The notes: generated by a model not told the origin, from the sequence alone. DNA of 64,000 nt from Prinia subflava (GCF_021018805.1 NC_086254.1:29635300-29699299), one strand, 5' to 3'; shown: positions 46,472 to 60,339, counted from the first letter of the stretch. Translations and numbers: made by a program.

Positions 46472-49400
46472 GTGAGGGGGTTCACCCCGAGGGCAGTTCC
46501 ACATGGGATGTGCACACTGGTTCTGTAGGGGTGCAGCTGCACCCGCTGTGCTGCCCTGCTGTAGCTGTGCTCTTGGCTGAGTTCCTGGTGCGAACAGATT
46601 CGTGGTCGGTGTTATGATCCAGTTATGGTCAGAGTGTTATTGAAGTGGTTGTTAATAATGTCAGTGTAATGAAAAGGCACGTTCTCATGACTCACTACAG
46701 CATAGGTGCTGCAAGAAATGTGTGTTAATGTGAAAAAAACTCTAAGGAAGAGGGTGTTTTCCCATGAGGAATTAAGTGTTTAGCCTGCATGGATAGTCTT
46801 ACAAGTGTAACTAGCAAAAACAGTTGTGATTTGTTCTGGAAGAGTACAGGAGTGTGAGGAAGGCAAAGCAGTGACTTGTGGGGTCATCTGCAGGACTTTA
46901 GAACTCCTCTTGGTGCTGGAGCACATCCAGTCTGTGTCAGCCCAGCTTACCTGGGCTTGAACCGACTTCAGCACAGCTGAATCTCTTGTACAGTTGTAGG
47001 CAGGAAAGGGGAAGTGTGTGTGGTGCAGAAATGGAGTCAAGTGTCATCACAGGGAGGAGTGTGTGGGAGGAGGAGACTTGTAAGAATGAATAAAAGATAA
47101 TAGTCTGTGGAATAAGAGCTGAGAAAAATCCCAAGGCTAAGAATGCAGCCTGGGTACAAGATAATTTGGATAACTACAACAGGCACTCAGTGAAAAGTGG
47201 AAGTGTGGCTCATACAGTGACTTTAAGATAAGTGTTGCTCATGGAAGAGGAGATGTGGAAATTGGAGCTGGAATAAAAGGAGGAATTAATTATAAATGAG
47301 TTTTTGCACTGTCAGTACAGGCTGTGTCTGAGTATATGGGAGAAACAATCTCAAAAAATACGGAGAAGAAAGGGACTCAAAATGGACATTTGACAGGTAT
47401 TGGTAGTGTCTTTTCTCTCGTGAGATGATGGACAAGAACTGTAAGGGTGAGGGAACTAAAGATCTACAACCACATGAGGAAGGAAAGTGATAAGCACTGT
47501 CTGCTTTCAGATAGGCAGGTTAAACCCTGTGTGTGCAGGGCTGATTTGCATGGGATTGGTGTGAGTCTTGAATGCTGTGGGAGCTCTGTGTTGGAGTGAG
47601 GATAATTAGTACTGGCTCTGCAGAATTCCAGCTCACCTGTTTTGGGAAAAGAGTGAGAGCTGTTGATGTGGTAAGTCCTGAGTAACATCCCTTTTCTGCG
47701 TCTGCAGTAATGCTTCGTGCCTTGGCAGGGATGAAGTGGCTTTTGCTGTCACAGTCCTGTGGAAGCTGGAGCTCCCAGGCTTGTTTTGCTGTCTTTGGCA
47801 AGGGGAGCAGTGACAGCAGCAGTTTGAGGTTGCATAAATGCACAAAAATTGCCCTTTGACTTACGCTGTGATCCCTCTGTTTTTATCACACTTATCGCTC
47901 CAACTGCCAGCAGTGAGCAAACCCCTGGTGTCTGGCAAGCCCTCTGTGTTTGAGTTGGGATTGGAGTTCTGCAGCAAGTGAACTGACACACAGTGGAGAG
48001 CAAACAGCTAGAGCTGGTTTGTTGGTTTTATTTTTAATTTGTGCCAGTGGATGACATCAGTCTTCTGGTGGCAGGTGAAAGTGGGAGTGCCTGCAAAGTA
48101 TCTTGATAAGAGAGTGAACAGTTATTGGATGTGGTTGAGATGAACAGAGTAGCTGAGGGCAATGCTCTTCTATATTCCTTCTTGGCCTTTAGATAGCCCC
48201 CAAAAGCTTATTGTGTTGCATAGTTCAGGTTAGGGTTCCTGTTACTCCTTAATTCATTCATGTTGGTGTGGGAATAATGCTCTGAATATTTTGCTTGTGC
48301 TTTTAATGGTTGTGTATCATCGTTGCAGAGTGAGGATCTAGTTTAAAACCACTTTTTTTTTTACTCTGTGTGTATATTCTACAGATATGGAGGTGGTTGT
48401 CCACTCTGTGGCTGAACTGAATCTCTTTTCCTCTTACTACAGCAAGTGCTGAATTGGAGGACATGAAGGACTTAAATTAATAGGAAGAAACACTTATTTT
48501 GATTCTTTGATTAAGATCTACTTTAACTAGGTCTTAATTCAGCTTAATTAGCCTCTTATCTTGGAGAGCACCTTGAATTGTGTATAGGTTCTGTTTGTAG
48601 GAGGTAAATGTATTAAGATTTCAATAATGGGTAAATACAATTTTTAGGATAATGCCTTTTCTGATTTAGTTCTATTAGTATTGCTAAGAGAAGATTACAT
48701 GCCTGTTAGACACATGTAATGTATCAGATCTGTACTGATATCCATGAAGAAAGGAAAGTCAAGTTATTTATTAGTTGTTTTTTTTTCCCGTGGAAATATG
48801 GAGGCAGGTTTGTTCTTATTCATAAACGTTCAAGTCATGAGCCCCAAAGTTTGGTTCTCCAGCTCCTTTAAGCTTATTTATGGCCATGCTGGACCAAAAG
48901 GAGACCGAAGGTTCCTGTTTTCTTTGCCTTTGTTGCCTTTAAAGGGCTTGTGTGACTGAGGAGTGAGTCAGGTCAGTTTGCTGACCTGACTGGAAAGAAA
49001 CTCACAAAGGTTAGTGAGCTGAGCTGATTGAATTCATCCCAGGATTTGTGTTCTCTTGCTTTTGGCAGGTGCTGCATACTGTCAGTTCATGGACATGCTC
49101 TTCCCAGGTTCTGTAGCACTCAAGAAAGTGAAGTTTCAAGCAAAATTGGAACATGAGTACATTCAAAACTTCAAAGTTCTACAAGCAGGTTTTAAACGAA
49201 TGGGTGTTGACAAAGTAAGCTGGGCTATAACTGACTCTCTCCTTTTAATGTTAATGTAGATGGGATGAGCTTTCAGATTTGAAACTGAATTAATCTGGAA
49301 ACAGAATTTGATTTTGGTTTGTAAATCTCCAAACTTTTTGTTATGGTTTGCCTTGGGGTCCTCATGTCAGTTAGGATACATCATGCTTTACTCCAGCCAA

Positions 49401-52155
49401 GGTCAGGTTTCCAGTTCTTAAAGATAAAAAAATGTTACCCTTTTAATTCTGTGCAACTTCTGTGGCACAAAATAATACTGAAATTTCTATGAGATAAGGT
49501 TTGCTTGAGCTTCCTCTTTGGACCATTTTTGTAGGAGGTTTGTTCCCATAACCTACTGCCATGATGGTCCTAAGGATTCCAAATTCCTCTTTACAAGTAC
49601 GTAGAATTACATAATTAAGGTTGGAAAATCTTTCTGAGACCATCAAATCCAACTGTTCCCCCAGCATTGCCAAGCCCACCACTAAACTGTGTCCCCAAGT
49701 GCCACATCTGCATGGCTTTTAAATGCCTCCAGGTATTAAAATACGTGATTTTTAGTTCGAAATTCCAAAAAGGTTGTTCAGATGGAATGACAGTTCTGCT
49801 GATGGAAGGGGGATTTATTCAGGTAATAGTTAGAAGCTGTATTCTGCTGTAACAGTGGTGTTCAGCTCTTGTAGCAGTTCTGGAGTTGGTCATCAGTTCA
49901 AATTCATCAGAGCCAGCTTCATATGGGCAGGAAGAAGTTTTGTCTGTAAACTTGGTCTAGCAGAATCTTTGCTGCAGAATTATTTAAAGTTATTTGGACC
50001 CTCAAAGGCAATGCATGATTGGTTTTTCATTCCAATATTTACAAAAATTCCTGTTATTTGACAGAGTTGTGGTCAAGGGGGATTTTCCCTAGACTGGAGA
50101 AGAATTAAATTTGCATATCTTTTGAGTGCATTAACTTTAAAACTTTATGTAAAAACACAGATTCTTTACTATTAATATTAGTCTGACTACTTTTTTTTTT
50201 CTTTTTTCCCCCTATTCAGATAATTCCTGTGGACAAACTAGTGAAAGGAAAGTTTCAGGACAACTTTGAATTTGTTCAGTGGTTCAAAAAATTTTTTGAT
50301 GCAAACTATGACGGGAAGGAGTATGACCCTGTTGCTGCTCGACAAGGCCAAGACACAATAGCACCAAACCTTGTTACTCCAGTTATGAACAAAACCAGGA
50401 AATCCCTTGGTACTGGCAGTGCAGGTAGGGAAAATAGTTAAAAGATGATCTAGATCATTAAAGCTCTGGGGAAATGAAGGCTGGGTTGCTGTTTAAAATG
50501 ACTGTATGGGATTCTAGTATTTTGCATCTTGTTTCAGAGATGCCAGGCTCAAAGACTGGGGCTGCTGTAGTACCCAAGTGTCTGGAGGCTACAGAAAGAA
50601 CAGTCTTGTATAAAAGAGAAAATGGCAAGGTTTGGTGCCAAGTGTGCCAAAAAGAAAGGACATGTTACATGGAGTTAAGGAAGGAACATATCTTCAGACT
50701 CTTCCATGCCTAAGCATGTTTGGAGGGGGATAGTACCTTTATAGGAGGGAGAATTGGAATTAATTTGAATTGAATTGATCTTGCAGCCCCACAGAGGCCC
50801 ATTGTTGCACAGAGGACCCCAGCAGGTCCCAAAGCTGGGCCCGGGATGGGCAAAAAGGGCGGAGGAGACGATGAATCGGCAGGATTGATCGAGCAGGTGT
50901 GTACAGGACAGCCCTGGGACTGACCTCTGCTTGGCAGAGTTATGTGCAGGTCTGTTTTTCCAATACCACGGAATGTCTGAGTCTGGCAGATGCAAGAAAA
51001 CTATCTGAATCAGCTCATTTAAAATCACTTAATTAGAACCCTTTGTTGTAATGGTCTTGCTTTCCTGATGGAAGCAAAACCCCTCCTGTACCACATGAGT
51101 GGCCAGACATTTCACCCCAGTGTGGGCTGTGTCACACATAGCAGGGTTTGTAAGTATTCCCACAGCTGTGTTGCAGTTCTCCCAGCATTCCAACAGAGCT
51201 ATGAGCAGCTGCTCCTTCACTGAAATCCGGAGTGCAACACAACTGAACCTGCTGTCAGCAGGAGAGTTGTCGTGAAAGAATGTGTGAGCAGAGAGCTCTG
51301 CAGGCAGCCAGTGCTTTACCAATTTCATGGAATCAGCCTTTAGTCTTTCCCAGTGGATTTGTGTGTGTTGGACTGGATGTTTGTTGTGGCAATTATATGA
51401 AAATTTGAGGAATGGCCCTTTTCCTCCTCTCAGTTTCCCCTGCCCCCATATCTTGGTTACTGCTGAAGTGCTTTGCATATCAACACCCTTCTGAGAACAT
51501 TTGGGACGTCCCTTTTGCATAGATCCTACTGAATTCTGTCTCTGGTGGATATAATTATTATTGATGCCCCTTGGCAGATCAACGTATTGAAACTTACTGT
51601 TGAAGATCTGGAGAAGGAGAGAGACTTCTACTTTGGCAAATTGAGGAACATTGAATTGATCTGCCAGGAGAATGAAGGGGAGAATGATCCAGTGTTGCAG
51701 AGGATTATGGAAATTCTTTATGCCACAGATGTAAGTAATCTGTTATGGACTGGGTTGCACAGTTCTTCCTGCCTTGTAATTGGAAGCTGGTTTGCTTTCC
51801 AGGGCTCCCTATAGTTCTAACTTCTTTTTTTTTTTGATGTTTATGGCCTAGCTTTTTCCTGTAATAAAGGATCTGATAATTATAGTCAGACAGCAAACAA
51901 GGTAGATCTTCATAAGTAGTATGTAACAAATAGATCAAAGATGAGGTAAATACTTCTGGTAAAACATCTTGACACTTTAAACAGTGACTTAAGGGTGTTT
52001 TACCTGAAGTAAGAGGGGGAAAAAAAGTACCTACAGAGTAGCCAGGTGCTGGTTTGACATCAGATTTCCATTAAAGCCCTTGTTTTCTTCCCCTTCAGGA
52101 AGGCTTTGTGATACCTGAAGAAGGAGCACCGCAGGAGGAACAAGAAGAGTATTAA
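46351..52155 (+). CDS. MAPRE1: MAPRE1, EB1 microtubule plus-end tracking protein (six coding exons)
   Basis: Coding exons: 46351-46471, 49069-49214, 50220-50424, 50787-50896, 51578-51730, 52099-52155. They total 792 bases (263 aa plus stop; human has 268). All junctions are GT/AG and in phase. The protein has an N-terminal calponin-homology domain (about 14-116) that binds the growing microtubule end, a variable basic Ser/Pro linker (about 117-190), and the EB-homology coiled coil (about 190-250, with [14 protein letters not shown]) that dimerises and captures SxIP partners. It ends in the acidic EEY tail read by CAP-Gly proteins. It is cytoplasmic, at microtubule tips and centrosomes. The linker is five residues shorter than human; otherwise the gene is ordinary and surely functional. 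Confidence 0.98.
46472..49068 (+). other. MAPRE1 intron without recognised features
   Basis: A 2.6-kb intron inside MAPRE1. I saw no conserved exon, RNA gene or clear transposon in it. Confidence 0.6.
49069..49214 (+). CDS. MAPRE1: MAPRE1 coding exon 2 (residues 41-89)
   Basis: It encodes [20 protein letters not shown] and on to FKRMGVDK, the core of the calponin-homology domain. Acceptor TTTTGGCAG, donor GTAAGC. Confidence 0.98.
49600..49752 (-). mobile_element. CR1 LINE 3'-end fragment in MAPRE1 intron
   Basis: The plus strand reads like the reverse complement of a CR1 tail: AATTAAGGTTGGAAAA, then CATCAAATCCAACTG, GCCAAGCCCACCACTAAAC and GTCCCCAAGTGCCACATCT. The element is on the minus strand and 5'-truncated. 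Confidence 0.92.
50220..50424 (+). CDS. MAPRE1: MAPRE1 coding exon 3 (residues 90-157)
   Basis: It encodes [20 protein letters not shown] and on through [15 protein letters not shown] to the linker. Acceptor CCTATTCAG, donor GTAGGG. The linker part differs from human, the domain part does not. Confidence 0.97.
50787..50896 (+). CDS. MAPRE1: MAPRE1 coding exon 4 (residues 158-194)
   Basis: It encodes the linker [20 protein letters not shown], then a Gly/Lys/Asp stretch to LIEQ. This is the fast-evolving linker. Acceptor ATCTTGCAG, donor GTGTGT. Confidence 0.95.
51578..51730 (+). CDS. MAPRE1: MAPRE1 coding exon 5 (residues 195-245)
   Basis: It encodes [40 protein letters not shown] and on to ILYATD, the EB-homology coiled coil and four-helix bundle. 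Acceptor CTTGGCAG, donor GTAAGT. Confidence 0.98.
52099..52155 (+). CDS. MAPRE1: MAPRE1 last coding exon (residues 246-263, stop)
   Basis: It encodes [18 protein letters not shown] before TAA. The terminal EEY motif binds CAP-Gly domains and is kept. Confidence 0.97.
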   Translation, partial: EGFVIPEEGAPQEEQEEY

Positions 52156-52557
52156 CAGACCACATACTGTACCAGCAGAGCAGCAACATCAGAATTCTTT
52201 GCCCCAGATCATGTGCTTAACTGTAAAATACTCCACTTTATTCTTAGAGGACTCACTGGTTTCTTTTCATAAGCAAAAAGTACCTCTTCTTAAAGTGCAC
52301 TTTGCGGAAGTTTCACTTGTACAGTGGGTTTGAGTTAGGAGCTCTTTCTCAAGCTGTAGCAGAGCAGTATTCACATTGAGGTGGTATATTTAGGGAGCAA
52401 GAGGCTGAATATTTGGAACTCGTTGCAGAATGGTTTGCTGGTAAAACACTGGTTTGTGGGAAGACTGTTTTTGTATCTAAGGCGGTGTGCAGTAGAGAAA
52501 TTAAAGACTGACTCGCAGAAAGATTGAGTTAATGTGAAATTGCAGAACAGAAATTAT

Positions 52558-52563
52558 AATAAA
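52558..52563 (+). terminator. MAPRE1: MAPRE1 proximal polyadenylation signal
   Basis: AATAAA about 400 bp after the stop. It is a candidate for a short 3' UTR isoform. Confidence 0.55.
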
Positions 52564-53732
52564 TGCCTTAAGAGTATTTAAAATATGCTTCCATATGCCA
52601 AATTGAAGTAATGTGATGGGAGATTTTATGTGCTTCATATTGGGGTAGACGTTTGTTTAACTCCATTCACTGCTGTCCGAGAGGCCTTAGGTGGCAGTCT
52701 CACTGTGTCAGCAAGTGCTCAAAAGGGGCAATTAAAACAAAACTCCATTCCTATGTAAAGCTGCTTACTAAGTGATTAGTTCTCTATGAAATGGGCCTTA
52801 AAGTTGCCTGTCACAAGATTAGAGGGAGTATGAACAGCTGAGACACATAAATTACCTTGAAGAGTGCTGAAGCCTTTTTCTGTGGCATTGTGGCTTTGCC
52901 AAAATGTACTGTGTTTTCTGTAAGAAAAGCAAAACAAAGCAAAGGGTACACAGTCTTACTGCCTAAAATGTCCTTCAGAAGTGATTTTTCTTCCCTGGCT
53001 CTTGCTTTTATTTGTTCTGTTTATTTTCATTTCTGTTGGAATCCCTTCTGTTCTCTCAGTTTTCCCTTTCCCATCCCAAGGAATGCTGAACACGCCCAGT
53101 AGTTGTAACAGGACTTGCACTGTACAACTGGCTTTGAATGAAAGTGAATTGAGCACATGAGGATGATATTTTTGTCTGCTTTCTTTTTTTTTTTCCCCTT
53201 TGAACCAGGGCATACTAGTAATAACACTTGCCAGTTCAGTAGTCTTCTGGGGTAAAAACTAAAAGATGCTGGCTAACAGAGCTAATGTTATTGCAGAAAA
53301 TACAGTACTGAGACTAACTTAAATATTAATATTTAAAATACTTTCCTTAACTGTCCTTTTTTGCTATCATGCCCCTCATTACTGTTGTGTTTGGCAAGAT
53401 CCTGCAAGACTTCTGACCCCCTTCACTACTGAGATTGATCAGTCCTGTTGTGCTTGTATTCATTTGTTTCTGGTGGTAGCTTGTCCTAAAATGTGTGTAG
53501 GAGAGCATTTTATGGTAATTGTGTAGTGCATGAATCTTTGTGAAGTTCAGAGAAAAACCCAAATTCAGTGAATGCCAAAAATGCAAGTATCTAGCCATTG
53601 TTTAAAATTGCAGTGGTGCTATTTCTCTTGTGGCCTTTTAGACTTTTGTTGCCCTAAAACTCCATTTTACTGAGAAACCATATTTGACTTGGATTTTTCT
53701 TGACAGGGTTTTTCTATTTTAAGCAGTTTCTA

Positions 53733-53738
53733 AATAAA
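53733..53738 (+). terminator. MAPRE1: MAPRE1 distal polyadenylation signal
   Basis: AATAAA followed within 30 bases by GAGTGTCATGTCTGTTGG, a GT-rich downstream element. It is the best candidate for the main 3' end. Confidence 0.8.
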
Positions 53739-56559
53739 GTTCTGTATTTCAAGAGTGTCATGTCTGTTGGAGTCTCTCATGCTTTCAGATACGATTAGGC
53801 AGAGCTGAAGCCCATGGTAGTTTCATGGTGAAGCTTGCAGGACCTGGAATTTCAGCTTCCATTCCCCAGCCCCAGGCGTTGCTAACCTCAGTAGCAGTAG
53901 TGTTGGAGCTTTGTTTGGAGTGTGCCGGCATAAATGGTTGTTTTATTTGTTGGGTTTCCTTTTTCTTTCTGTGTTTTCCCTGCCACAAGTTGATGGGATG
54001 TGAGTGTGGTGTTGACTTCCTCCTCCTCTTGGTGTGGGAATAGGGATGTGTTACAGGAATGCTGTCCCGTGACTTTACGTGTGTTTAATGTGTTTTGAAA
54101 CTGCTAAAACACTGGTTATGAGTTGCAGACAAACGAGATGTTATTTGTTTCTGTCACAAGGCTCTGTGAGCAGACTGACTGTAAACTGAGTTGATTTGTT
54201 TGATTTGAGTTGTGTTTCCTAGATGAGCCTAAATGTTCCTGTCACAGCTGTGTGCACAGACCAGCATCTGCAGAGTTGTGCTCCTGGGATGTATCTGACC
54301 TTGGAATGGGGAGTGATCCCTGCAGGGCTGCCCCTGTGCTGGGCTCACTCTCCCTGCCCCTGAGGGCTCTGTGGGTGCCTTACTGTGGAGAACAGGCACT
54401 GCTGGCACTGCCTGCTGGTGTGGCACAGCTGGGGCTGGACTGCAGAAGCATGGATGTAGACCCAGGGTTTGATGCACATAAAATCTTCTTTCCCATTACT
54501 TCCTTGCTTTGAAGTCGGAAGCATATTTTTTTTCGACTCTAAATATTCCATTATTCCAGCAACTCAAAGCAAAAGGTGGCAGCAGGATGTGACTGAAGGT
54601 GAAGATGAATTTTGGGAGGTCAGAAGTTGTGCACTGGGACCTGGTTGCTTCAAGTCTCTTTCCAAGTGGATTGCATGTGTGAACTGGGAAGCAACAGGTC
54701 ATCAGATGGGTTGATTTTGGTCAAAGCAAGTAAATGGTCAAAGCAAGTAAATGGCCTTTCCTGCTAAGACAAGGCTGGGTCAGAATTGCTGCTGGTGTGC
54801 CTTGGGAGGCCGATGGATGTGTGGACATCCTGGATGTGCATTATAAAGCTGAATGGCAATCTGGTCAGCCACACACTGCTCAGATTTCTGGTGCTTACAT
54901 CTCTCCTTTGCTACCAAGATGAGTCATAAATAGAATGGGGACAAACTCATGGAGCCAACTAATGGCTCCATTATAACATCTTGGTTTTTAATGTCCTTTT
55001 TGGGAAGCAAATTACAACATGCTCAACTCAAACCCATAGACTTAACATAGCTTCTCTGTTACCCTGGTACAGTATATGCTGTTAAATGCTCACGTGCTGG
55101 AATGATTCTGATAGCATCCAACCTTTCCTAGTATCTTAGTTCTATCAGTTCTTTGAAAAACAAGCAGAATGGAAGAAGCAAAAGCTCATGTCTCCTTTCT
55201 GTACCAACATGTCTTACTTGCAGGTGGACTCGTGGATGTTTTTTTTAACTTTTATTATTCATTTTTTTAAAAATTCCTGGTTTGCAATGACAATTCTTAC
55301 TGTAACTGGTAAAAAGCCTTCAAATAAAGGCCAGAAACTTTCTTGTTGTCATATCATGTCACTGTTGAATGTGGCCGCTTGAGCATTCAGTCATTTTGTA
55401 GGCTGTCTGGTGGAATGTCCTTTCACAGGAACAGGCTGGGGTGGGAGTTGATGGCATCTTGTCAAGGATAAGGCTGGAATCTGCTGCTCACAAGGGAAAG
55501 GTATATTTTGCAAGATGGAGTGTAAACTCCAAGGGCTGTGCCATAGATTTCAGGCCAGTCTGATGGTACACACCCCCTGTGCCTCTAATCCTGTACTAGT
55601 AGAAGAAAAAGGGGAATAATGATGAGGGCTGTTATTGCGGGTTACTGACAGAGGAGAGGCAATTTGTGTTCAGACAGCTGAGGAATTACTGATCTCCTGA
55701 TGTGGAGAGTTGGGGTGAGATGGAGCCCATTCATAGCGAGCACTTCTGTTTAATTGCAATGTGAACTGGCAGCGGGTGGAGGGAGAGCAGCGCTGCTCTG
55801 CTGGTGCTCCCAATGCAGGGAGCAAATCCAAAGCGTGATCCACAGGGAGACCCCAGCGACCTCGTGAGACCACTTGGGGTGAGATGTGGCTGGGCCTGTT
55901 GGTTCCCCACAGAAATTCCATTTGGAGAGTTAATGGGCCTGGAGTCAGTGGAAGGAGGGGTGTTAAAAGTGTGAGCAGAGAACGTGGTGGGTGTGTATGG
56001 GAGTAGAAATTCGAGAAGGTTGCAGTGATAACGGAGGAGGATAAACGCAGAAGAACAAAATCGTGCCATGGAGTGGTACAGGGAAAACTGCCAAGGAGTC
56101 TGGTGTGGGAAAGCAGCCCTAGGGAAAGGAAGGAAGAGTGCCCTGTTCTGTGGCTAGAGGGCAGGGATGGGTGCACAGGGACAGAGTGGTCCTGCTGTGC
56201 TGCAGGAAGGGAGCTGTGTTTGATACGGGCAAAGTCCAGCCAAAGAAAGGCAAAACAAATGCGGCTTCTCTTTTGAGTAACGCCTGTTAAGCTGAAGAAT
56301 CAGGCTCTCTGGTAGAAAATGGCCTTTTTGAGGCTGTGCAGACTTAAATTGTCGATAAGACAATCTTCATCTTCCACTTAATCTTTTCCTTTTCAATAGA
56401 GAAGGAACAAAGTTAAACTAAACTGAAACTTCTAAGACCAAAAAGGAAGTTTTCAGAAGGCAACCCCAGCTTTGAGGAGGCAAAGGCCACTCTCTGTAAA
56501 AATGATTCTTTTTCAACACAGCTGGCTGGCTTTATGAACTGTGGCCTTCATATAATGTA

Positions 56560-56725
56560 TGTTTAACGTTGATATAAATCATTATAGGTATAAATATTGA
56601 TTTAAACAATATATAAATATTGAAACAGTATGACAACATACAATAATATTAAATATTATATATAGCTATGTTATATACATTTCAATTATCTATGTATAAA
56701 TATATATATGCATTTATATATTAAA
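56560..56725. repeat. A/T-rich patch
   Basis: About 165 bp almost free of G and C, with many TATA and ATAAATAT stretches and short self-complementary words. It may be an old simple repeat. Confidence 0.6.
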
Positions 56726-57447
56726 AATTCTTTTGTCTGACCTGTCAGAGCTGTAGGACACAGGAACTGGAGTAATTTTTGTTTTCAAGTCCAACAGATG
56801 TTTTGCGGACATTTTCCTCCTGAAAATATTTCATAAAATGGTTGCCTGTCAATCTTCTCTGACTCTGATTTTGTCCCCAGGGTATGCATAAGGATGAATG
56901 GACATTCAGGAGGCATTAAATCTCAGAGGACAGCATGGATATAAATCTTAACATGTCCAAAGCTCTGCAGGTTGATATTTATGGAGTGATGAGCAGATGA
57001 GATTAAAATGAGCGATGGTGGAGGTGGGTCCGTTTCCAAGAGCTGAATATAAACCTGTGTTTAATCTTGGCTTTTCTCTCAAGGAAGGGCTTTCTGGGAG
57101 AGTGGGGAGGGAAATGACCAGAGAGGTTTGTGACAGTGGCTGTCAGGATGAGGTGGGACAGCCACCCTGGAGCCTCTCCCTGGGAGCCGGGGATGCACAG
57201 GGAGGTGGGAACAGATGGAATGTGCTGCTGCAAGGGTGAGTGACACCACAGCGTCAACCATCTCCCTCTGACACAGAGCTCAGTGTGGGACACGAAGGGC
57301 TGGTGGTGTCTGGTTTCCCTCTGTTTCAGATAAGGCTGATCTGTGCAAAGCATCTTCACGCTGGCAGGGGTTGTGAGGGGTTACCTGGGGTGGTAAAGCT
57401 TTGTCTGAGGCCTTTCCTCAGAGAGAGTGTCAGAAAGAGTGACCTTG

Positions 57448-57735
57448 TAAAAATCACCGGATTGTTCGGGTTGAAAAAGCCCTCCGGGATTATTGAGTCC
57501 CATTGTCCCCCCTGCACTGCCAAGGCCACCACCAAATCATGTCCCCAAGTGCTACACCCACACGGCTTTGGAGCTCCTCCAAGGACGGGGACTCCACCAC
57601 TGCCCTGGACCACCTGTGCCAGTGCTTGGCCACCCTGTCAAGAAGAAATTTCCCCCAGTGTCCAACCTAAACCTCCCCTGGCACCATTAGAAGCCATTTC
57701 CAACACGTTTGCTGTACTGGCCCTGTTCCTCCCTT
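57448..57735 (-). mobile_element. CR1 LINE 3'-end fragment
   Basis: The plus strand shows the reverse complement of a CR1 tail: GATTGTTCGGGTTGAAAAAG, then GAGTCCCATTG, GCCAAGGCCACCACCAAATC, GTCCCCAAGTGCTACACCC, GGGGACTCCACCACTGCCC and GAAATTTCCCCCAGTGTCCA. It is about 290 bp and 5'-truncated. Confidence 0.95.
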
Positions 57736-60339
57736 TCTGCAGGATATAGTGATGAGATTCTCTGTGCTGTCAAACTCCACACGATCCATACAGGAATTGG
57801 ACTCAAGGAAACTCTGAGTTAATGACTGCTTTTCAGATACCTCTCATGCTCAACAAGAGGAACATAGTGTTTCTGATCACTTACACTAAACAACAAACCA
57901 GCTAGGAAACATCCCTGGAAATGCTTGAGGAAATGAATTTCCTCTCCTCCTAATTTATGATATGCTTCTTATGAAAAATGTTCCTTTGCTTCCTCCTTCA
58001 GACATTCACTGTTTAAAGGCAATATCATTTGGGCTCAAGGCTTCCAGTGGTAAAGGAAGATAATCACAGCTGCAACCTGTGATTCCCTTTTGACCAATTT
58101 AGAAAAGTTTTGATTAGTGAATGGTAACCACAATGCAAGTTTAATACTTCAGAGTTACATAGTGGTTCATTCTATGTGCAAAATCACTGCAGATATGTGT
58201 GCAAACTGGAAAGCAGCATGTCCAAATAGCCAATTTAAAAATAACTGTTTGTCACACCTGTCTAGGTGTGTAATGGCTATGAACTGCACCATTCAGGCTT
58301 CTAATAAATGGTTTGGAGACTCTGGAAGTGTGCCGCAGGGTTCTTTTGGGGTTCACTTTTAAAACATCTATTACAGCCTGCCATGTTTATGATCTTTTTT
58401 TCTCAGTTATGAATTACCTGGTTAAGTCTAGGTCTGAATTTACAATGCTTGTTTTTACAGGTTTGAATAGGTTCTGCAGGCAGTGAAAGAAATTATAGAT
58501 AATATTAACAATAGAGACATCGATGACACTTTCTGAAAGCTGACATTGACTGTGATGTTTCACAGCCTGGCTAATGACACTCTCCTCTGGGATGAAAGAT
58601 GAAGCTGAAGGAGTAGCAGTTGCAAAAGTAATTTCCTGATGTATTAAAAAAAAGAAAGTAAGAAAAGGAGCACCATTTGTTACTGGTGGTAGGCAGTGTT
58701 TATTTTCATGACCATCTTCCATAGCTCCTCCTGACAGCAGCACAGAACCTCAGTAATTAATTCTGCTCCCTTTGGTGCTGTGCACCTGATGTCACTGTCT
58801 GTCCTGCACTGAGGGTCTGCACTATTGCACCCCAAATTCAGAAGCAGGGATCCCATGCTGGAAAACCATTCTGACTCTAGGGTATTCCTGAGGCCCAACC
58901 CTGCAGCCAGAGCTGCTGGGATTTGCCTTCCACTTTAACTGGTTCTCTTGTGCTGCCAGGAAATACGTCTGCTCCTTAAGCTTGTGTTTCTCCATCAAAT
59001 AGAAAACATAAGCATCCGCCCTGATGGAATTGGCTTAATAAACCAGTTCCTCATTTAAGAATGTCTCTTCTAAAGTAATAGATTTGGAGATAAATGACTG
59101 CTTCAGATGGGTTCTCTTTTGGGTTTAACCAGTCTGGTTAGGCTATTGTACAGGAGACCATGAATGTAGAAGATTGTGCCTGTTGCAAAGGCAAATCAGA
59201 ATATAAGTTATGACAGCTATTATCCTTCATGGGGTCTGGATTTAGAGGTAAAATGGCCTATTCAGGAAGATTGAAAGGACTGAGTTTAATCCAGCTGGAG
59301 AGAGATTGCACCAGGGCTGGAGGTGGAGACTGAAGTTGTAAGAGCCTCTTGCAAGAGCAGTCTATGTCCATAATGAAACGAACTTGTGGAATTAAATTCC
59401 ACATTAAACACTTTTTCCCCCTTTCTAATACTAAAGGCAGGTGGGACTGGAGCATGAATTTCTAAGGAAAGTGCAAAAGTTCAATAGACATTTAGCAGAA
59501 GGATAAATATTCCAACTCCACCATAAATAGGTGTTGGATTGCATCCCCCCTCTGCTGTGAGGTCCCTCCATTTCCGTTCTTGATTCTGTACTTCAAAAAC
59601 CAAATATTTCTGATTCTTTAGGGGTTATAAAGATTTTCAGTGAAGTGAAACATTATGATATGAGCTATCCCCTCTCCTACTTCATCCTACTCCTGGCTTT
59701 TTCCTTGGCCTTGTACCTCTCTCCATCCAGAGTGGAACCCTCTGAGGAGATTTCAGCATTTGCACACCTGGGTGCTGAGATAGCAGGGACAGGGCAGTGT
59801 CACAAGGTGGGAGTGTGCATGGATTGATGGTTGAATATGTTTGAGACAAATGCTTTTTTGTTTCTATTGCTGCCTTTTAGGAACTGAGATGGAGAAGAAA
59901 CCAATTTTTTTTTCATTACTTTCATAGGAGGGTCTGTTTAAACAGGATCATCTCATCCTCACTTAGGTTCCTGCTGGCTGAGTGAAGGCTGAACACAAGG
60001 TCACAAGGTTGGATTCTGGAGAGGTGCAATTGGACCCTGGATTCCTGTTTCTCTCCTTTTTGGCATCAGTGAGCTTCAAGCTAACATTGTGGAGTTTTTC
60101 TTGAACTTTCAGTTTGTCTCTAAAGGTTATTGTGGCTGAAAAACACTTGACTTACAGCTCTTTTGGGACAGAGCTCATCCAAGAGCAGAGGCATGAGGAA
60201 ACCTGTTTGTCGCTTCAGGTGACAGTGAAGTCTAGAGAGGCAGATGGTGGCAGCCTTTGCCTGAATTCTGAAAACAACCTGTTCTCTGCAGCCTGGGGAC
60301 AATAATCAAGGGCTACATCAAAAAATGTGGGTCTGAGCA

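Larger units (their letters stand above)
52156..53760 (+). other. MAPRE1: MAPRE1 3' UTR
   Basis: About 1.6 kb of A/T-rich sequence follows the stop codon, up to the last good polyadenylation signal. A shorter form could end near 52,580. Confidence 0.8.

Noticed and set aside
58414..58743. 109-codon minus-strand frame with a natural-looking composition
   Set aside because: It has no recognised homology, no splice context and no neighbouring exons, so it is most likely chance.
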